From positions 1 through 64,000 of the forward strand of contig JAUQXK010000051.1 of the NCBI GenBank assembly GCA_030834695.1: a stretch of DNA of 64,000 bases. Reading direction: 5' to 3'. Numbering within the stretch: the stretch's first letter is position 1; every line of letters starts with the position of its first letter. A model generated the notes under the pieces. It worked only from the letters and a program-made list of their open reading frames with translations. It had not been told where the DNA came from and did not search any database. A program made the position numbers and the translations under genes. This DNA comes from Desulfobacterales bacterium (GTDB lineage Bacteria > Desulfobacterota > Desulfobacteria > Desulfobacterales > SpSt-501). Shown one piece after another: positions 1-8,559 of this stretch.

Positions 1-1198
1 CCCGAGCGTCATGTTCATGCTGGTGTCGCGGGTCTTCGACATGAGCATGAACTACACTCTGATGTCGGTGCCGCTGTTCGTGCTCATGGCCGGGCTTCTG
101 CAGCGGGCGGGCATCGCCGACCAGCTCTTTCGGGCCGTGAATGTATGGGCGGGCGGGCTGCGCGGCGGGATCGCCATCGGCACCATCATCGCCAACGCCA
201 TCATGGCCTCGATGGTGGGCATTATCGGCGCCGAGATCGTGACCTTCGGCTTGATAGCGCTGCCCGAGATGCTCAGCAAAAAGTATGACCAAAAGCTGGC
301 CCTCGGCAGCGTTGCCGCGGGCGGCGGCTTGGCGACTCTGATCCCGCCGAGCGTGGTGTTCATCGTATACGGCATGACAGCGGGTGTATCGGTGGGTGAA
401 CTCTTTCTGGCGGGGGTGCTGCCCGGGTGCATGCTGGCGGCGATGTTCATCGCTTACGTGACCTGGCGTGTCTGGCGGCACCCGGAGGCCGCTCCCCTGG
501 TGGCTGTGGAGTTGCGCGACATGCCGGTCAAGCAGAAGCTCGCAACCCTCAAGGAACTGATTCTGCCGCTGCTTATTACCGCCGGTGTGCTGGGGTCGAT
601 TTACACCGGGGTTGCCACGCCATCCGAAGCGGCCGGCGTGGGCGTGATCCTGGCGCTCGTGTCCGCCGCCTTCAACCGCAGGCTCGACTGGCTCATGGTG
701 CGCGACTCGATGTATGAGACCTTGCGCATCTCCTGCATGCTGGCCTGGCTCTTCTTCGGCGCCCAGACTATCATCGGCGCCTACACGCTCGCGGGCGGGA
801 CCACATTTGTCACCAATTCCCTCAAGGCTCTCGATCTGGGGCCCTGGGGCACCGTGGTGCTGATGAATCTGATCTGGGTCTTTCTGGGGTGCTTCCTGGA
901 CTGGATCGGGATCCTGTTCCTGACCGTGCCGATCTTCCTGCCGCTCATCTTGGAGTGGGGGTTCGACCCGGTGTGGTTCGGCGTGGTCTATTGCATGAAC
1001 ATGCACATCGCCTACCTCACGCCACCGTTTGCGCCGTCGGCTTTTTACCTGAAAAGCATCACGCCGCCGGAGATCACCATGACCCAGATATACAAAGCCA
1101 CCATGCCTTACCTGTGGTGGACATTCGTGGCGACGACCGTGGTGACGGCCTGGCCGGGATTGTCCCTCTGGCTGCCCAGGCTGATGCTGAGGCATTGA
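1..1198 (+). CDS. dctM: TRAP transporter large permease (DctM family), 5' end cut by window
   Basis: Large membrane subunit of a tripartite ATP-independent periplasmic (TRAP) transporter, which moves organic acids or similar solutes using an ion gradient. The frame is open to the first bases of the window and 395 residues are visible from the first ATG at base 11; family members are about 425-430 residues, so the true start is almost certainly upstream. The protein is nearly all hydrophobic helices, with glycine-rich re-entrant stretches (IIANAIMASMVG, AAGGGLATLIPPSV) and the C-terminal HIAYLTPPFAPSAFYLK block typical of DctM. The small permease and binding protein should lie just upstream, outside the window. 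It leads directly into the LarA-like gene 10-22 bases later, so it probably imports the substrate of the downstream methyltransferase operon. Family certain, substrate unknown. Confidence 0.93.
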   Translation, partial: PSVMFMLVSRVFDMSMNYTLMSVPLFVLMAGLLQRAGIADQLFRAVNVWAGGLRGGIAIGTIIANAIMASMVGIIGAEIVTFGLIALPEMLSKKYDQKLALGSVAAGGGLATLIPPSVVFIVYGMTAGVSVGELFLAGVLPGCMLAAMFIAYVTWRVWRHPEAAPLVAVELRDMPVKQKLATLKELILPLLITAGVLGSIYTGVATPSEAAGVGVILALVSAAFNRRLDWLMVRDSMYETLRISCMLAWLFFGAQTIIGAYTLAGGTTFVTNSLKALDLGPWGTVVLMNLIWVFLGCFLDWIGILFLTVPIFLPLILEWGFDPVWFGVVYCMNMHIAYLTPPFAPSAFYLKSITPPEITMTQIYKATMPYLWWTFVATTVVTAWPGLSLWLPRLMLRH

Positions 1199-1220
1199 TC
1201 GGCGGGAGATGAGACAGTCG

Positions 1221-2498
1221 ATGAATTATCCTGAGCTTCATATTCTGGAACAGGGTTTCAAGCCGAGGCCGCCGATCGATGTCCCGGCCAGCGTCCAGGT
1301 GGAACTGGAGCGCACGGGCCTGCTCGCGGCGGTCCGGTCCGGGCAGACCGTACTGATCACGGCCGGCAGCCGCGGTGTGGGATGCATGGCAGCGGTGCTG
1401 GCAGCGGTAGCGGCGGCCGTCAAGGCCAAGGGCGGCCGGCTGCTCATCCTGCCGGCCATGGGCAGCCACGGCGGCGGCACGGCCGAGGGGCAGATCGAGG
1501 TTCTCAAGCACCTCGGGCAGACCCCTAAGACCCTCGCAGCGCCCATCCACGACCGCATCGATCCGATAAAGATCGGCGAAGCGGCGGGGTGCCCGGTGTA
1601 TGCCGACCGCGCGGCGGTCGAAGCTGACCACATCCTCATCGTCAACCGCGTCAAGGAGCACACGGAGTTCATCGGCGAGATCGAGTCGGGCCTGCTCAAA
1701 ATGGCGGTCGTTGGCCTGGGACGTGTCGCCGGAGCCGAGGTCATGCACCAGCTCGCGGTGCGGATCAGCTACGTCAAGGCTATCCAGGCGATGGCCCGGG
1801 TCCTGTTCCAGAAGCTGCCCATCCTCGGCGGCGTCGCCATCCTGGAGGATAAGACCAACACCGTGCGCCGACTCGAGGCCGTGCCGGCCGCGGCCGTGTT
1901 CGAGCGCGAGCCGCAGCTGCTTGCGGAAGCCCGGCAGCACCACGCCTCGCTGCCCTTCGACCAGCTGGACGTCCTGCTGGTGGACGAGATCGGCAAAGAC
2001 ATCTCCGGCGCCGGCTTCGACACCAAGGTGATCGGCCGGATCATGAACATCTACGAGAAGGAATGCGAGCGGCCGCGCATCACGCGCATCGTGCTGCGGG
2101 ACCTTTCCAAGCGGACGGGCGGAAACGCTATCGGTCTGGGGTTGGCCGACTATGTGCACCGCCGGGTGGTGGGCCGGATGGACGCCGGAATGACCGCGCT
2201 CAACTGCATTACGGCCGTCGCCCCGGAAAAAGCCCGCATCCCGATCGTGCAGGACAGCGACCGCCAAGCACTCGAGGCGGCCCTTCGGTCGATCGGCTTG
2301 TGGAACGCGCAAAGCGTGCGCCTGGCCTGGATCATCAACACCTCGGATTTGAGGCGGCTGGCGGTCTCGCCCACCCTGGCCGCCGAGGCGCGGGGAAAAG
2401 GGTTGACCGTTTCGGCAGAAAGCTTTGCGCTGCCCTTCGGCAACGACGGCGAACTCAAGGGCCTGCGGCCGGTGCTGGAGGCGATGACCGCCGCGTAG
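1221..2498 (+). CDS. LarA-like (DUF2088 / lactate racemase domain) protein
   Basis: About 425 residues. The block LLILPAMGSHGGGTAEGQ near residue 85 is the glycine/histidine-rich signature of the DUF2088 / nickel-pincer lactate racemase (LarA) superfamily; later blocks (VNRVKEHTEF, GLGLADYVHRR) are also typical of the divergent LarA-like branch. LarA itself isomerises 2-hydroxyacids; members of this branch are mostly uncharacterised. It sits between a TRAP permease and a GntR regulator and in the same operon as a 2-hydroxyacid dehydrogenase, so a step on an imported hydroxyacid is a reasonable inference. ATG codons occur at 1209 and 1221; GGGAG at 1204-1208 abuts the first and lies 12 bases before the second, so 1221 is preferred. 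Catalytic competence cannot be judged from sequence alone, and the Lar cofactor genes (larB, larC, larE) are not in the window. Confidence 0.72.
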   Translation: MNYPELHILEQGFKPRPPIDVPASVQVELERTGLLAAVRSGQTVLITAGSRGVGCMAAVLAAVAAAVKAKGGRLLILPAMGSHGGGTAEGQIEVLKHLGQTPKTLAAPIHDRIDPIKIGEAAGCPVYADRAAVEADHILIVNRVKEHTEFIGEIESGLLKMAVVGLGRVAGAEVMHQLAVRISYVKAIQAMARVLFQKLPILGGVAILEDKTNTVRRLEAVPAAAVFEREPQLLAEARQHHASLPFDQLDVLLVDEIGKDISGAGFDTKVIGRIMNIYEKECERPRITRIVLRDLSKRTGGNAIGLGLADYVHRRVVGRMDAGMTALNCITAVAPEKARIPIVQDSDRQALEAALRSIGLWNAQSVRLAWIINTSDLRRLAVSPTLAAEARGKGLTVSAESFALPFGNDGELKGLRPVLEAMTAA

Positions 2499-2517
2499 AG
2501 AAAAAGGTGTTCTTCCC

Positions 2518-3297
2518 ATGGACGTGAGTCCTATCCAGAAAGCTTCGGCGACCGCCAAGGTATTCGAGGCGCTTTACGAAATGATCGCCACCGGCCGCTA
2601 CAAGCGCGGCCAGAAGCTGCCCCCACAGGAGGAACTGGCGCGCCAGCTCGGCGTCAGCCGAAATACGCTGCGCGAGGCCGTCAACAAGCTTTCCACGATG
2701 GGCCTGCTGGTTTCCCGGCAGGGGGTTGGGACGGTGGTGGAGCCTCCCACCCCCGCCGGCTATATGAGCGCCCTGGGCGGGCAGTTCCTGCTGGATCCGT
2801 TGAGTGTCAGGGAGTTTATCGAGGCGCGCATCTGCATCGAGCGCAATGTCGTCCGGCTGGCCGTTGCGCGTGCGACGCCCGAGGACATCGTAGAGGCCGG
2901 GAAAATCCTGGAGCGGCAGCGCAAAGCCGTTCTGCACGGGGACGGGGCCGAGTTCACGCGGCAGGACCTGGCGTTTCATCTGCGGCTGGCCGAAATGAGC
3001 GGCAACCGCGTGCTCCAGAAGTTTTTAGAAACCACGCACGACATGCTGCAGCGCTTTATCGGCGAAGTGTCCGTGCTGCCGGGCGCCATCGAAGACGCCC
3101 TGGGGTTTCACGGCCGGGTGACCGAAGCGATCGCGGCCCGCGATGCGGACCGGGCCGAGCGCGAGATGATCCTGCATCTGTTCGATGTCGTGCGGCGCAT
3201 CGAGGCTAATCTGAATATCGATCTTCAGCCGAACGCCCTGTGCGGGTTCAATTTCATCCATCGGAAAGCCAACACGCGGAGGCCCAAACGCAAATGA
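2518..3297 (+). CDS. GntR/FadR-family transcriptional regulator (FCD domain)
   Basis: 259 residues. An N-terminal winged helix (about 12-75) has the GntR signature: MIATGRYKRGQKLPPQEELA, then LGVSRNTLREAVNKL as recognition helix and GVGTVV as wing. An all-helical FCD effector domain (about 90-240) follows, with metal/ligand-binding histidines such as DLAFHLRLAEMSGN. FCD regulators usually respond to organic acids made or consumed by adjacent enzymes. The gene lies inside the TRAP/methyltransferase operon, 19 bases after the LarA-like gene, and overlaps the next gene by the ATGA motif at 3294-3297. Local control of this operon is therefore likely; no operator was identified. Confidence 0.92.
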   Translation: MDVSPIQKASATAKVFEALYEMIATGRYKRGQKLPPQEELARQLGVSRNTLREAVNKLSTMGLLVSRQGVGTVVEPPTPAGYMSALGGQFLLDPLSVREFIEARICIERNVVRLAVARATPEDIVEAGKILERQRKAVLHGDGAEFTRQDLAFHLRLAEMSGNRVLQKFLETTHDMLQRFIGEVSVLPGAIEDALGFHGRVTEAIAARDADRAEREMILHLFDVVRRIEANLNIDLQPNALCGFNFIHRKANTRRPKRK

Positions 3298-4304
3298 AGA
3301 TTAATTCCCGTAATCTCGTTATGTCCGCCATGTTCGGCGGTCGGCGCGGACCGCGTCCGGCGGCGGGCAACCCCACCTCCATTGCCTGTCACGGGCTGAT
3401 GGACAAGGTCGGCGTGTCCTTCCCCGAAGCGCATCTTAACGCGAACGCCATGGCCGAGCTGGCTCTCGCAGGGCACGAGGTGGTCGGATTCGACACGGTC
3501 ATGCCTGAGTATTCCGTGGTCCAGGAGGCCGCCGCGCTGGGAGCGCGGGTCGATTGGGGCGATCGCGACAAGATGCCCGATGTGAAGGAGTTTCCCAACG
3601 CGGATTTCTCCGACATCCAAATCCCCGCCGACGTTCTTGAAAAACCATCCTGCCGGGTGGTGCTGGATGCCATCGCCATCCTGCGCCGGCATGTGGGCGG
3701 TCGCGCCGCCATCATCGGCAAGGTCATGGGCCCCTGGACCATGTCCTACCACATGGCCGGCACCCAGAACTTTTTGCTTGCAGTGGGAATGGGCGAGGGC
3801 GCCAAGGTGAGCAGGATGCTGCGGCAGTTGATGCCGGTCACCGTCGCCTTCATCAACGCCCAATTTCAGGCCGGGGCGGACATCGTGGTTCTGGCCGACC
3901 ACGCCACCCGCAACCTAGTGGGGCCTTATCATTACGAGCAGCACCTGCTTCCCATCCACCAGGAGATTACCGCCCAGGTGGGCGGGCCGATTATTCTGCA
4001 CGTCTGCGGCAACTGCTCGGACCGGCTGGAGCTCTTCGCCCGCTCCGGCGTCGACGCCTATCACTTCGAGTGGCAGGTGGACTCGCGGGAGGCCGTGCGC
4101 CGCATCGGGAACCAGGTCTCACTGGCCGGCAACGTCAACAACCCCCAGGCGCTTCTGCAGGGAACGCCGGAGGACGTTTACAAACAAGCACGCTACGCCA
4201 TCGAGGCCGGTGTGCACCTTATCGGCCCGGAATGCGCCATACCGCTCTCAACGCCGCTGGAGAACCTCAGAGCCATTGTGGCAGCGGTCCGGGAGGGATA
4301 CTGA
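3294..4304 (+). CDS. UroD-family methyltransferase of MtaA/CmuA type (methylcobamide methyltransferase)
   Basis: 336 residues from the ATG at 3294, which overlaps the upstream stop (ATGA) and has GGAGG at 3278-3282; a longer in-frame start inside the regulator gene is less likely. The uroporphyrinogen-decarboxylase fold of this family (MtaA, MtbA, CmuA) transfers methyl groups between a corrinoid protein and a thiol acceptor held on zinc. The zinc ligands expected for MtaA are visible: H236 and C238 in HVCGN, and C314 in GPECAIPL. The N-terminal block (FGGRRGPRPAAGNPTS...GVSFPEAHLN) also matches MtaA-like proteins. A second UroD-like protein and a corrinoid protein follow, so this is probably one of the two half-reaction enzymes of a methyl-transfer system. 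The acceptor is unknown: a bacterium without coenzyme M would use another thiol or tetrahydrofolate. Confidence 0.85.
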   Translation: MKINSRNLVMSAMFGGRRGPRPAAGNPTSIACHGLMDKVGVSFPEAHLNANAMAELALAGHEVVGFDTVMPEYSVVQEAAALGARVDWGDRDKMPDVKEFPNADFSDIQIPADVLEKPSCRVVLDAIAILRRHVGGRAAIIGKVMGPWTMSYHMAGTQNFLLAVGMGEGAKVSRMLRQLMPVTVAFINAQFQAGADIVVLADHATRNLVGPYHYEQHLLPIHQEITAQVGGPIILHVCGNCSDRLELFARSGVDAYHFEWQVDSREAVRRIGNQVSLAGNVNNPQALLQGTPEDVYKQARYAIEAGVHLIGPECAIPLSTPLENLRAIVAAVREGY

Positions 4305-4316
4305 AGGAGGTTAGGG

Positions 4317-5393
4317 ATGGACTTGAAACCCGATTTCAACCGCTTCCTCGCGGCCGTCCGGCACCAGGAGACCGACCGGGTGCCGTTGGGCGAGATCTTG
4401 ATCGATTATTCCATTCAAGGCAAATTTCTCGGCCGGCCGGTAACGGCCGACGACCTTGCGGCCCAGGTGGAGTTCTGGTGCAAGGCGGGCTACGACTTCA
4501 TTCCGATCACCGTCAGCATGATGTCGCCGGGCAAGGTCACCGAGGAGTCCAAGATCACCCGGGTGCTCAAGGAAATGGTGTTGCGGGAAAAACCCGGAAC
4601 CACCGACTCCAAGGCCTGGAACCTCGAAATGACCAGCTTCATCCACGAGCGGCCCGACCTGGACCGGTTCCCCTGGGAGGCTGCGGCCGACATCGATTTC
4701 AGCAAGCTGCACGCCGTGAAGGAACTCCTTCCCGAGGGCATGAAAGTGATCGCCATCTCCGGCAAGATCTTCACCCTGACCTGGATGCTGATGGGTTTCA
4801 ACAACTTCGCGCTCAAGCTGGTGCTGGACGAGTCGTTTGTGGCCGAGGTGTTCGAGCGTGTAGCGACCATCCAGTTCAAGGCGCTCGAAACCATTTTCGG
4901 CATGGACCACGTGGCCGGGGTTTGGGTGGTGGACGACATCGCCTTCGGTACGGGCCCGATGATCTCGCCGGCGGCCCTCAAGAAACACGTCTTCAGCTGG
5001 TACAAAAAAGTGGGCGACCGGTGCCACGAGAACAACCGCATATTTCTGATGCACTCGGACGGCGATCTGAGCGTGCTGATGGACGATCTCATCGCCATGG
5101 GACTGGACGTGGTCCAGCCGATCGATCCGTCCTGCATGGACATGGTCAAGGTCAAGCGGCAGTGGGGCGATCGCATCTGCCTGATCGGCAACGTGTCGAA
5201 CGAGCTGCTGCGCAGCGGCAGCCCCTCTGACGTCGCGGCGCGCGTCCGGGAGCTGTTGCGCGATGCGGCGCCCGGAGGCGGATTCGCGCTGGGCTCGGGC
5301 AATTCGGTGCCGAACTGGGCGAAGTATGAAAACTATCTGGCGATGCGAGAGACCTGCCTGAAGCACGGCAGCTATCCCATCTCGATCAAATAA
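4317..5393 (+). CDS. UroD-family corrinoid-dependent methyltransferase, second type
   Basis: 358 residues with AAGGAGG just before the start at 4317. It shares the UroD/MtaA fold (VRHQETDRVPLGE at the N-terminus, a central DD pair at 206-207, QPIDPSCMD near 268) but the zinc motif is altered: the position of HxCG reads H246-S-D-G, with no cysteine. It is therefore not a simple duplicate of the upstream enzyme. UroD-like proteins of this kind accompany corrinoid proteins in O-demethylase and other methyl-transfer clusters and may act as the substrate-side methyltransferase; that role is inferred. It is followed by a palindromic repeat and then the corrinoid gene. Substrate not determinable. 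Confidence 0.8.
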   Translation: MDLKPDFNRFLAAVRHQETDRVPLGEILIDYSIQGKFLGRPVTADDLAAQVEFWCKAGYDFIPITVSMMSPGKVTEESKITRVLKEMVLREKPGTTDSKAWNLEMTSFIHERPDLDRFPWEAAADIDFSKLHAVKELLPEGMKVIAISGKIFTLTWMLMGFNNFALKLVLDESFVAEVFERVATIQFKALETIFGMDHVAGVWVVDDIAFGTGPMISPAALKKHVFSWYKKVGDRCHENNRIFLMHSDGDLSVLMDDLIAMGLDVVQPIDPSCMDMVKVKRQWGDRICLIGNVSNELLRSGSPSDVAARVRELLRDAAPGGGFALGSGNSVPNWAKYENYLAMRETCLKHGSYPISIK

Positions 5394-5526
5394 GATGGAC
5401 TCGTAAAAAGTCGTCACTCCGGCGAAAGCCGGAGTCTAGAAGATTTCTAACTGCTTGTAAATGCTTGATTCCGGCTTTCGCCGGAATGACAAAAAACAGG
5501 ATTATTAGATTTTTTGCGAGTTCATC
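5394..5526. repeat. MITE-like palindromic repeat (GTCATTCCGGC family, copy 1)
   Basis: A 133-base element between the second methyltransferase and the corrinoid gene. Its ends are imperfect inverted repeats: GATGGACTCGTAAAAAGTC at 5394-5412 against the complement of 5508-5526, 16 of 19 matching. Inside are two hairpins with 8-base stems: ACTCCGGC-GAAA-GCCGGAGT (5416-5435) and ATTCCGGC-TTTC-GCCGGAAT (5468-5487), which are also inverted copies of each other. Related copies lie at 37589-37653, 46182-46244 and 57414-57514. Confidence 0.85.
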
Positions 5527-5547
5527 AAATAAGGAGGATTGAAATCG

Positions 5548-6192
5548 ATGGCCGATCATCTGAACACGATCAAGGACGCCGTCATCGGCGGCAAACATGC
5601 AGAGATCAAGGAGCTCGTTCAGAAGGCGCTGGACGGAGGACTCGACCCCGGCGGAATCATCAACGATGCCCTCATCGCGGCCATGGATGTGGTGGGCAAA
5701 GATTTCGGTTCGGGCAAGATCTTCGTCCCGGAGATGCTCGTTGCGGCCATGACCATGAAGGCCGGACTCGAAATTGTCAAGCCGCGGCTGGCCGGCGGCG
5801 CGAGCCAGCCGCGGGGCACGATCATCATGGCGACGGTCAAGGGCGACCTGCACGACATCGGCAAGAATCTCGTCACCATGATGCTCGAAGGGGCCGGCTT
5901 CAAAGTGTTCGACCTCGGGGTGGACCTCGGCGTCGACAAGCTCATCGAGCAAGTCAAGGCGCTCAACCCGGATATCTTGGGCCTTTCGGCCCTGCTCACG
6001 ACCACCATGTCCGAAATGCAGAAGGTCATCGGCGAACTCCGGGCTCAGGGCTTGCGCGACCGGATCAAAGTCCTGGTGGGCGGAGCGCCGGTTGATCAGG
6101 TTTTTGCCGATAAGATCGGAGCCGACGGGTACGGAGCGAACGCCGCCGACGCCGTCGAACTCGCGCGCCGCTTTACCGGTACCCACGCCTGA
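5548..6192 (+). CDS. Corrinoid (B12-binding) protein of a methyltransferase system, MtaC/MttC type
   Basis: 214 residues from the ATG at 5548, with AAGGAGG at 5531-5537; a TTG nine bases earlier is not needed. Residues 1-88 form the helical cap domain of cobalamin-binding methyltransferase partners; residues 89-210 are the Rossmann-like B12 domain. The signature DLHDIGKNLV puts the lower axial ligand at H102, and the S/G positions that hold the nucleotide tail follow (GLSALLTTTM, VLVGGAP). This is the methyl carrier shuttling between the two UroD-type enzymes upstream. The ATP-dependent reductive activase (RamA/RACE type) normally needed to rescue oxidised cobalt is not in the window and may lie upstream of base 1. 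Function as corrinoid carrier is secure; substrate is not. Confidence 0.92.
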   Translation: MADHLNTIKDAVIGGKHAEIKELVQKALDGGLDPGGIINDALIAAMDVVGKDFGSGKIFVPEMLVAAMTMKAGLEIVKPRLAGGASQPRGTIIMATVKGDLHDIGKNLVTMMLEGAGFKVFDLGVDLGVDKLIEQVKALNPDILGLSALLTTTMSEMQKVIGELRAQGLRDRIKVLVGGAPVDQVFADKIGADGYGANAADAVELARRFTGTHA

Positions 6193-6215
6193 TCATCATC
6201 GATGGAGCTTCGCGC

Positions 6216-7187
6216 ATGAAGATGGTGGTGTTGGACGGTTATACCTTGAACCCCGGCGACCTGTCCTGGGAACCCCTGAAAGAGGTCGGGGATCTGGAGA
6301 TTTACGACCGAACCGCAGCGGCCGAGATCGTCCAGCGGGCCCGCGCGGCCGAGATTTTGCTTACGAACAAGGTGCCGCTATCGCAAGCGACCTTGAATCA
6401 ACTGCCTGCCCTTCGATTCATAGCGGTCACGGCAACCGGCTACGACATGGTCGATGTGGCGGCAGCCGGGCAGCGCGGGATTGCGGTATCGAATGTTCCG
6501 GAATACGGCACGGATTCGGTCGCCCAGTTTGTCCTTGCCCTGGTCTTGGCACGCTGCCACCAGGTGGAAGCTCATGGCATGGCCGTGAAATCGGGGCAGT
6601 GGCAAACGTCTCCGGATTGGTGCTTCTGGAACTCGCCACAGATCCTGCTGAGCGGCAAGAAAATGGGAATTGTGGGGTTCGGCCGCATCGGCCGGCGGGT
6701 GGGGGCGCTGGCGCATGCTTTCGGGATGGGCGTGCTGGCATTCGACCCCGCTACCCAATCGCCTGCCGAGTTCTCGAATTTCAAGTACACATCCCTAAGA
6801 GAGCTATTCAGCCAGTCCGATGTGGTGACTTTGCATTGTCTGATGAACGATCAGAACAGGGGCTTCGTGGACCGCAGCCTTATTGGCCTGATGAAGAAAA
6901 GCGCCTTTCTGATCAACGCGTCCCGCGGCGGGCTGGTCAATGAACAGGACCTGGCCGAAGCGTTGAACAGCGGCCGAATTGCCGGAGCGGCCGTCGACGT
7001 GGTTTCGGCCGAACCGGTCCGGCCGGAGAATCCCCTGCTGAAGGCCGACAACTGCCTGATCACCCCCCATATTGCCTGGGCGACCGCGACCGCGCGCCAG
7101 AACCTGATGAATACGACCGTGACGAACATCAAATCTTTTATGGCCGGTCGCCCCGTCCATGTCGTCAACAGCGGCTGCCTTCGATAG
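6216..7187 (+). CDS. D-2-hydroxyacid dehydrogenase, NAD-binding (glycerate/hydroxypyruvate type)
   Basis: 323 residues, the usual length. The nucleotide fold carries G154-F-G-R-I-G159, followed by the acidic D177 after the second strand, which favours NAD. The catalytic triad is intact: R237 (SRGG), E266 (SAEP) and H285 (TPHIAWA). Closest in feel to glycerate/hydroxypyruvate reductases (HprA-like). It begins 23 bases after the corrinoid gene and ends the operon before the terminator at 7255. Together with the LarA-like protein it suggests that the imported substrate, or the product after demethylation, is a 2-hydroxy or 2-oxo acid. Confidence 0.9.
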   Translation: MKMVVLDGYTLNPGDLSWEPLKEVGDLEIYDRTAAAEIVQRARAAEILLTNKVPLSQATLNQLPALRFIAVTATGYDMVDVAAAGQRGIAVSNVPEYGTDSVAQFVLALVLARCHQVEAHGMAVKSGQWQTSPDWCFWNSPQILLSGKKMGIVGFGRIGRRVGALAHAFGMGVLAFDPATQSPAEFSNFKYTSLRELFSQSDVVTLHCLMNDQNRGFVDRSLIGLMKKSAFLINASRGGLVNEQDLAEALNSGRIAGAAVDVVSAEPVRPENPLLKADNCLITPHIAWATATARQNLMNTTVTNIKSFMAGRPVHVVNSGCLR

Positions 7188-7254
7188 AGACCGATGCATC
7201 CGTCGGTGATTGGATCGGCTCCGACCTGAAAAGCGATTTTTCCGGATGTCCGCG

Positions 7255-7291
7255 GCCCGGCCGGGAATACTTTCCCCGTCGGGCTTTTTTT
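7255..7291 (+). terminator. Rho-independent terminator of the TRAP/methyltransferase operon
   Basis: Stem starting GCCCGGC at 7255 pairs with GTCGGGC ending at 7284 (one G-T pair, then further C-G pairs around one mismatch), followed by seven T residues (7285-7291). It lies 68 bases after the dehydrogenase stop. Confidence 0.8.
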
Positions 7292-7374
7292 GTCTCTTGG
7301 AATCGCTCCAGAGAGGCATATCTTTCCACTTTAAGGTGTCCAATCCAGCAAGCTATCGCAGGAAAGCGAAGGCC

Positions 7375-8559
7375 ATGCCGTATTCGAATCTTAAATTCAA
7401 ATGGCTGGAAGGTCTTTCGGAAATCGGCCGGGAGCGCTGGAACGCGCTGGCAGAGCCGCTGCAAACCCCTTTTCTGGAGTGGGACTGGCTGCAGCTGATG
7501 GAGGCATCGGGAAGCACCAGCCCGGAAACCGGCTGGATTCCCCGCCATCTCACCGTATGGTCCGGCCGCGAGCTGGTGGCTGCCGCGCCGCTTTATGTCA
7601 AGACGCACAGCGCGGGCGAATTCGTGTTCGATCACGCCTGGGCGGATGTCGCCGGCCGACTGAACCGGCCCTATTATCCCAAGCTGGTCGGCATGAGCCC
7701 TTTCACCCCGATGATCGGCTACCGGTTTTTGATGGCCCCCGACATGGATCCGGCCGAGCTGACCACCCGCATGCTGGAGGAAACCGAGCGCTTTTGCCGG
7801 CATCACGGGTTGGCCGGATGCAGCTATCATTTTGCGGATCCGCAGTGGGCCGACGACATCGCCGCCCGCGGCTTCTGCCCCTGGGCTCACCAGAGCTTCG
7901 TCTGGGAAAACGACGGATTCCTCAGCTTCGAGGACTACCTGTCGCGCTTCAACGCCAACCAGCGCCGCAACATCCGCCGGGAACGCCGGCGTCTGGCCCA
8001 GCGAGGCATCCGCGTGGACATGGTCAGCGGGGATGGGTTGCCGCGAGAGCTCTACGAACGCATGCACGTGTTTTACACCCGAACCAACGACCAGTTCGGC
8101 CCGTGGGGCTGCAAGTATCTGACCGGGGATTTTTTTTCCTTGCTTCCGGACCGCTTTCGAAAACGCCTCGTATTCGCCGTGGCCTCGGATGGCGTCCGCC
8201 GGGATCCCATCGGCATGGCGCTGCTGGTGACCAAGGGGGGGCATCTTTACGGCCGCTATTGGGGATGCGCGCGCGAGGTCGAATTCCTGCACTTCGAGGC
8301 GTGTTACTACCGGCCGATCGAATGGGCCGTTGCCAGCGGCATCCGGCAGTTCGATCCGGGCATGGGCGGCGGCCATAAGCTGCGCCGCGGCTTTAAAGCC
8401 GCGGCGAACTACAGCCTGCACCGATTCATGGACCCCGTGCTGCGTCAGATCATGGATAGGCACATCGGCGCCATCAACCGCCTGGAGTACGAGGAGATCG
8501 CGGCACTGAACCGAAACCTTCCGCTACGGGACTTCACGGCGTCAGCCGCCGGGAAATGA
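7375..8559 (+). CDS. FemAB-like / DUF482 GNAT-fold acyltransferase (peptidogalycan biosynthesis type)
   Basis: 394 residues from the ATG at 7375 (MPYSNLKFKW), close to the usual DUF482 length. An in-frame ATG at 7210 would overlap the upstream terminator and add a non-conserved leader, so it is rejected. Family features are FLEWDWLQLMEASGSTSPETGW near residue 34, the basic stretch SRFNANQRRNIRRERRR, and the C-terminal GMGGGHKLRRGF. DUF482 proteins have a doubled GNAT fold related to FemAB aminoacyl transferases and probably acylate a small amine or cell-wall precursor; no activity is proven for most. The last 26 bases overlap the convergent lipoprotein gene. Confidence 0.82.
   Translation: MPYSNLKFKWLEGLSEIGRERWNALAEPLQTPFLEWDWLQLMEASGSTSPETGWIPRHLTVWSGRELVAAAPLYVKTHSAGEFVFDHAWADVAGRLNRPYYPKLVGMSPFTPMIGYRFLMAPDMDPAELTTRMLEETERFCRHHGLAGCSYHFADPQWADDIAARGFCPWAHQSFVWENDGFLSFEDYLSRFNANQRRNIRRERRRLAQRGIRVDMVSGDGLPRELYERMHVFYTRTNDQFGPWGCKYLTGDFFSLLPDRFRKRLVFAVASDGVRRDPIGMALLVTKGGHLYGRYWGCAREVEFLHFEACYYRPIEWAVASGIRQFDPGMGGGHKLRRGFKAAANYSLHRFMDPVLRQIMDRHIGAINRLEYEEIAALNRNLPLRDFTASAAGK

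Noticed and set aside
1074-2558. 494-residue minus-strand ORF opposite the LarA-like gene
   Set aside because: No ribosome site or recognisable motif; it mirrors the codon bias of the plus-strand gene in high-GC DNA.
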